Assembly (NCBI GenBank): GCA_033675545.1
Contig: JAWDGP010005101.1
Span: forward strand, 16,300-80,299
From: Elysia crispata
Lineage: Eukaryota; Mollusca; Gastropoda; Plakobranchidae
Length of the DNA stretch: 64,000 nt
Direction: 5' to 3'
The notes under the pieces are model-generated. The model was not told where the DNA came from and made no database searches. It worked only from the letters and a program-made list of their open reading frames with translations. Numbering within the stretch: the first letter of the stretch is position 1; each line of letters starts with the position of its first letter. The position numbers and the translations under genes were made by a program. Shown piece by piece: positions 61,301 through 64,000 of the stretch.

Positions 61301-63977
61301 TGATGTCAAAAGTAAAATTGCAAAATACTGATAGTTTAGTGTAAGGTTTTCAGTGTATTGAAATGAGTAACTATATCACAGGTGAAAGTGAAGAGGAATG
61401 TTGAATCATGAAATTGCATTTTTCCTTACCATTCAATCTTGCAAAGCTAAATGACAATGAAAATTTATTTAAAAAGAAAAAAAAAACATGGTCTTATTTT
61501 CCCTTAATCCAAAAAAAAAAAAAACAATAAAAAAACAATCAATAATCGAAATCATAAAATAAATTGCTGCAATAATAATGGAAGAAGAAGAAGGAGAAGG
61601 AGGTGTCTAGATTCTATAGATCCGCCCTTTAGATTAGGTCTGCAAGGTGTGCAAAAAAATTTGTCCCCATTTTCTTGCATCAGTTTCGAGAACAAAGAAT
61701 GTCTCTATTTAGCAGGCTGTTGCATTTTCTATTTAGATATTTTAAAATAGAAAATACAATTAACAGAAGCAGATTGCAATAGGAGTTTTCTGATGTAAAG
61801 AAATTCAAAGCCAGGAATATGCTGAAAATGTATAAAAAAAAAAGTGATATAGGTGCCTAAGTAAATTTTCTCTCTTTTTTTTTCTTAGTGCCAACAAACA
61901 TATCTTAATAATGGATGTATTGCATGCTCCCATGCTTAACTTTCAAAAAGACTGTTTCCATAATAGGCAAATTAAGTCTGCTCACCATTGCATCAGTACC
62001 CTATACTCTCTAAATTCCACAAGCAAAATGTTATTAGTCATACCTTCCATTTTCAGTAGATGAAATGTATCTTCAACTGCTTTGTAGCTTGGCTCGTTAC
62101 GGAATGCATGGGACCAGGTCTGAATCAACTCTAAAACTTTTTCCTTGACGGGATCAGAGCGAGTCTAGCAATGGCAGGTCAGATAAAAATAAGCAGTTAT
62201 TGTCTAGAAAAAAAACCCATAAAAATTGCTCTGCAAATATAATATCTGTAGACAAGATATAATCTTTTCCAATACTAAAATAGAAAATCTGTGCTACTGC
62301 TAGTGAAAAAGACAACAAAAATTATTTAGAATATTAAATTGAGATCTCAATATGGGAAAAGTTTAGAGAGGAAAGTGAAAGACAAATATCTTTAAAATAA
62401 TTCTACAACATATGTCCAAAACAAAAAAGAAAAAAAAATGCCTACAAAAATTATTTCATACTAACAAGAAATAAAGACTAAAAATTGGGCAAAATTAGAC
62501 AATCCAAACTAAAGTGACCTGGCAGTGGCAACCCATGGTTCTATCTCATTAAGAGAGAGACTCATGAAGATATTCATGGGACTAAAAATTAACAGACATG
62601 ATCTAATGATCAAGAAGTACCTTTGCTTGGTCCTTCATAAATTCCATGAACTCCTTTGTTGCCACTTCAGAATGGAAGGTTGATGCACAGTTTTTCACAC
62701 ATGCTTCAAGTAACTTAGAAAAGAAAAAAGAAGTTTTAAGTGAGATTATAAAGAAAAAAGAAAAAATGAGCTAATTTATTACACTATCTCAAAACCTATG
62801 ATAAATATATTAGACCACCAAATTGCACTTAAAATTTCCTTGCTACCCTCATCAAATTTCTACACAATTGCAGCTGCAACTTAAAGAATAAGTTTGAAGT
62901 GCTCAACTTAATCGAAACAGATTTAAGTCTGATGATATAAACATTGTCGATAAGATGTTGCCAGAAAATAAGAAATTCATCAGTAGTTTTCTGAATTAAT
63001 ACAATAATGTATCATAAAAAATGTACAGAAGAAAAGCAATTATTTTAAGAACTAATTAGTTTTGACAGTAATAAGTTTTATTAAACATGTATTCACTGAA
63101 AATTAACTTCAATGTCATTATACAGCCTGTTCCACCTGTTCACAAGAAAATTACTCCACTAACAAGAAGGCTAGTTTTGAATCCAGATAACAATCATTTA
63201 GCAATACCCAGGTATGAATCTTACTTAAAGTAAGATAGAATTGAATATATTGATTTATCAAACTCAATACTGAAAGGAAGTAAAAACTAAGTTAAACTGT
63301 TTTCCTGTTTGACCTCCGAGCTTTACTATTAATCTCACACTTATATTTTATGAAACCTCTATAAATACCAAGCAGTCGACTAAGTGTTGTGGTATTGTGT
63401 TTAAATAGGAATTTTGAACGTATGTTTCCCCTTTCTCTTCTGAACTTAGTTCAGCAATTGATTAGAACACAACAGCCTTATTTAACTAACAAAAAGGAAT
63501 TAAAACAAAAATTGCACAAAAATTTGTTAAAAGTATCAAATCAACTCCAATGGTTACCTGCAAGGCAAACATAGATACATGTGGATTCTCACTGCCGATT
63601 TTCCTTTTTATTCCAAGCAGCGCCGTCTTAACTCTACATTGATGAAAAGAAAATTACTTATATTATTATTATATATATATATTAATTTAGCACTCAAAAT
63701 GGCAGTTTTTTGTTTGCTTGATACAGATCATCCACAAAAGGGTGATCATAGGTCTTTTTTGAACATCAAACAAACCCCCTTCTAAATAAATAAATATAAG
63801 ATAAAAAATGTCTACAATTAAAACTATTTTACCAGAGCAGTTGAAGTATTAAACATATTTTTTTTTTAATTTCAAGTGAATTTTTCACGCAAACTCTTAA
63901 CTTATTGACCATGACTTCTTATATCCTATCAGTTTACTCTACATCACTCTAATGCATCTAGTCAACTTACTGCACAT
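43101..63977 (-). CDS. HGS: HGS/Hrs, ESCRT-0 subunit (5' end beyond the window)
   Basis: Hrs binds ubiquitinated cargo and PtdIns3P on early endosomes and recruits ESCRT-I and clathrin. I reconstruct 19 coding exons (listed individually), all GT/AG and in phase, giving about 780 codons. Only the first roughly 40 residues, the start of VHS, are missing beyond 64000. Order: rest of VHS, FYVE zinc finger, basic linker, UIM, PSAP motif, helical/coiled-coil core, Gly/Pro/Met-rich region, Gln/Pro-rich tail and terminal LISFD. Total length would be about 820 aa (human 777); the excess is probably in the low-complexity tail. Notable features are a 7-nt and a 27-nt micro-exon, a 5.5-kb intron carrying a hAT-like insertion, and a minisatellite in another intron. 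Confidence 0.95.
43947..44048 (-). CDS. HGS: HGS exon: Gly/Gln-rich region 4
   Basis: Encodes [20 protein letters not shown] then [13 protein letters not shown]. Acceptor cacag, donor GTATTT; phases fit both neighbours. Confidence 0.82.
44976..45045 (-). CDS. HGS: HGS exon: Pro/Gln-rich region 3
   Basis: Encodes [20 protein letters not shown] then TNP and a split Gly codon. The acceptor follows a long T tract; donor GTCTGT is non-ideal. Confidence 0.78.
45881..46057 (-). CDS. HGS: HGS exon: Gly/Pro/Met-rich region 2
   Basis: 59 codons, for example [20 protein letters not shown] and later [15 protein letters not shown]. Low complexity; placement rests on phase 0 to 0 and good splice sites. 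Confidence 0.85.
47621..47794 (-). CDS. HGS: HGS exon: Gly/Pro-rich region 1
   Basis: 58 codons: [20 protein letters not shown], then a segment with [20 protein letters not shown] and SMPQ. The SxEGSPxH word is shared with human Hrs. Acceptor gctag, donor GTGAGC. Confidence 0.9.
48445..48576 (-). CDS. HGS: HGS exon: coiled coil, C-terminal part
   Basis: 44 codons: [20 protein letters not shown] then [20 protein letters not shown] and GFSQ. It continues the helix (human EYLEVQRQLAIQRLQEQEKE). Acceptor catag, donor GTCAGT. Confidence 0.94.
48975..49147 (-). CDS. HGS: HGS exon: coiled coil
   Basis: Encodes [20 protein letters not shown] then [20 protein letters not shown] and [17 protein letters not shown]. 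Heptad-rich and highly charged; strongly conserved with human Hrs. Acceptor taaag, donor GTGAGT. Confidence 0.94.
49561..49792 (-). CDS. HGS: HGS exon: helical core (GAT-like)
   Basis: 77 codons including [40 protein letters not shown] and [15 protein letters not shown]. It corresponds to the segment that pairs with STAM in ESCRT-0. Acceptor gttag, donor GTCAGG. Confidence 0.93.
50266..50433 (-). CDS. HGS: HGS exon: DPELARYLN block and PSAP motif
   Basis: Encodes [20 protein letters not shown] and, later, [30 protein letters not shown] is nearly identical to vertebrate Hrs. The PSAP at 50311-50322 matches the tetrapeptide that recruits TSG101 (ESCRT-I). Confidence 0.94.
51057..51149 (-). CDS. 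HGS: HGS exon: linker after UIM
   Basis: 31 codons: [20 protein letters not shown] then [11 protein letters not shown]. Ser/Pro/Ala-rich; the acceptor could be gatag or two bases later, but phase favours the one given. Confidence 0.85.
51522..51620 (-). CDS. HGS: HGS exon: ubiquitin-interacting motif
   Basis: Encodes [11 protein letters not shown] then [20 protein letters not shown]. The [12 protein letters not shown]-x-S-E motif is the double-sided UIM of Hrs that binds ubiquitin on cargo. Acceptor tccag, donor GTAAGA. Confidence 0.95.
51889..56754. mobile_element. hAT-like non-autonomous insertion in an HGS intron
   Basis: The left end starts CAGAGGTGCC and the right end is the inverse of CAGTGGTGAT, the short CAG.GGTG terminal form of hAT elements. 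ATTGACA flanks both sides (51882-51888 and 56755-56761), a probable target-site duplication (hAT duplicates 8 bp; one base may have changed). Next to each end are related words (TCAGGGAAACCACC; CCAGGAAACTCCC in inverse). No transposase frame remains. Inside, TTAACG/CGTTA-rich segments at 52520-52700 and 55815-55940 suggest a nested second element. Confidence 0.5.
57175..57250 (-). CDS. HGS: HGS exon: post-FYVE linker
   Basis: Encodes [20 protein letters not shown] then SKQSQ, matching the human LPPEYLTSPLSQQSQ. Acceptor ttcag, donor GTATGT. Confidence 0.93.
58309..58640. repeat. degenerate minisatellite, period about 41 bp, in an HGS intron
   Basis: Seven to eight imperfect units of a sequence like CTATGATAGCTAGATATAAA followed by AGGAGATGAATCCAACAG. 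Unit starts at 58350, 58391, 58432, 58473, 58515, 58555 and 58597. Confidence 0.8.
59039..59065 (-). CDS. HGS: HGS 27-nt micro-exon, basic linker
   Basis: Acceptor ttgtag, donor GTGAGA. With flanking split codons it encodes [10 protein letters not shown], linking the FYVE end (CYDKLH) to [10 protein letters not shown]. Phase fits on both sides exactly; the low-complexity sequence makes it less certain than its neighbours. Confidence 0.7.
60178..60302 (-). CDS. HGS: HGS exon: second half of FYVE
   Basis: Encodes [20 protein letters not shown] then [20 protein letters not shown]. With the previous exon's RK it completes the R-K-H-H-C-R-x-C-G phosphoinositide motif; the remaining zinc cysteines and the RVC..C motif are present. 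Ends two bases into a Lys codon. Confidence 0.95.
60518..60639 (-). CDS. HGS: HGS exon: first half of FYVE
   Basis: Encodes [20 protein letters not shown] then [20 protein letters not shown]. It has the W..D-type opening and the first CxxC zinc pair of the FYVE finger, which binds PtdIns3P. Acceptor ctcag, donor GTAAAA. Confidence 0.94.
62044..62164 (-). CDS. HGS: HGS exon: end of VHS
   Basis: Encodes [20 protein letters not shown] then [20 protein letters not shown]. The W.HAFRNEP.YK block is specific to Hrs. Acceptor gctag, donor GTATGA. Confidence 0.94.
62621..62713 (-). CDS. HGS: HGS exon: VHS domain
   Basis: 31 codons: [20 protein letters not shown] then [11 protein letters not shown], the VHS signature (LE..VKNCG..vH.EVA). 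Acceptor ctaag, donor GTACTT. Confidence 0.93.
63558..63633 (-). CDS. HGS: HGS exon: VHS domain
   Basis: 25 codons: [20 protein letters not shown] then MFALQ. It aligns to AKYAVNSIKKKV...NPHVALYAL of VHS in Hrs/STAM. Acceptor gtag, donor GTAACC. Confidence 0.9.
63971..63977 (-). CDS. HGS: HGS predicted 7-nt micro-exon
   Basis: A strong acceptor (cttctttag), seven bases ATGTGCA, and a perfect donor GTAAGT. With a G from the previous exon and the A that opens the next exon it spells Asp-Val-Gln, the family's conserved G-D-V/T-Q before the residues encoded next. An in-frame stop lies 28 bases upstream of the donor and TTTAG is the only AG in between, so a longer exon is not possible unless the start lies elsewhere. 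Confidence 0.5.
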
Positions 63978-64000
63978 CTAAAGAAGTTGACAGTTTTTAA

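Overview
The window is nuclear DNA from an animal: AT-rich, with short coding exons in long introns bounded by canonical GT/AG sites, long untranslated regions and many degraded transposons. There are no operons or bacterial signals. A mollusc, possibly a gastropod, fits best. This is inferred from a macroH2A gene, a DIRS-type retroelement, several decayed LINEs, long CT microsatellites and scattered TAGATC palindromes; no single marker proves it.

Layout: (1) 1-2.8 kb: last two coding exons of a plus-strand gene I cannot name, then a 3' UTR with an imperfect short repeat. (2) 3.4-7.8 kb: an antisense LINE fragment, a GC-richer block, remains of a transposase-like gene and a 547-bp pogo/Tigger-like MITE. 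(3) 8.5-20.1 kb, minus strand: a complete macroH2A histone variant gene (eight coding exons per transcript, 374 aa). One macro-domain exon is present as two tandem 175-bp copies in the same phase, so the copies can only be used one at a time. (4) 20.8-26.2 kb: CT/GA microsatellites and broken LINE pieces in both orientations. (5) 27.4-34.2 kb, plus strand: a complete METTL26-like methyltransferase gene (seven exons, 207 aa), with a LINE fragment in an intron. (6) 34.5-38.6 kb: a decayed DIRS-like retroelement on the minus strand, with gag, partial reverse transcriptase, RNase H and tyrosine recombinase in order. (7) 40.5-64 kb, minus strand: nearly all of HGS/Hrs, the ESCRT-0 subunit, with VHS, FYVE, UIM, a PSAP motif, coiled coil, a Gln/Pro-rich tail and a C-terminal clathrin box. 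Its first exon or exons lie beyond base 64000. One intron holds a hAT-like insertion, and another a 41-bp minisatellite.

The three recognised host genes are functionally unrelated: chromatin, a putative methyltransferase and endosomal sorting. The most interesting signal is the duplicated macroH2A exon, which would exchange part of the macro domain including a ligand-binding loop. Next are a predicted 7-nt micro-exon in HGS and the structures inside the mobile elements. All exon models were read by eye from splice sites, phase and remembered family sequences. No alignment, transcript or repeat search was run.
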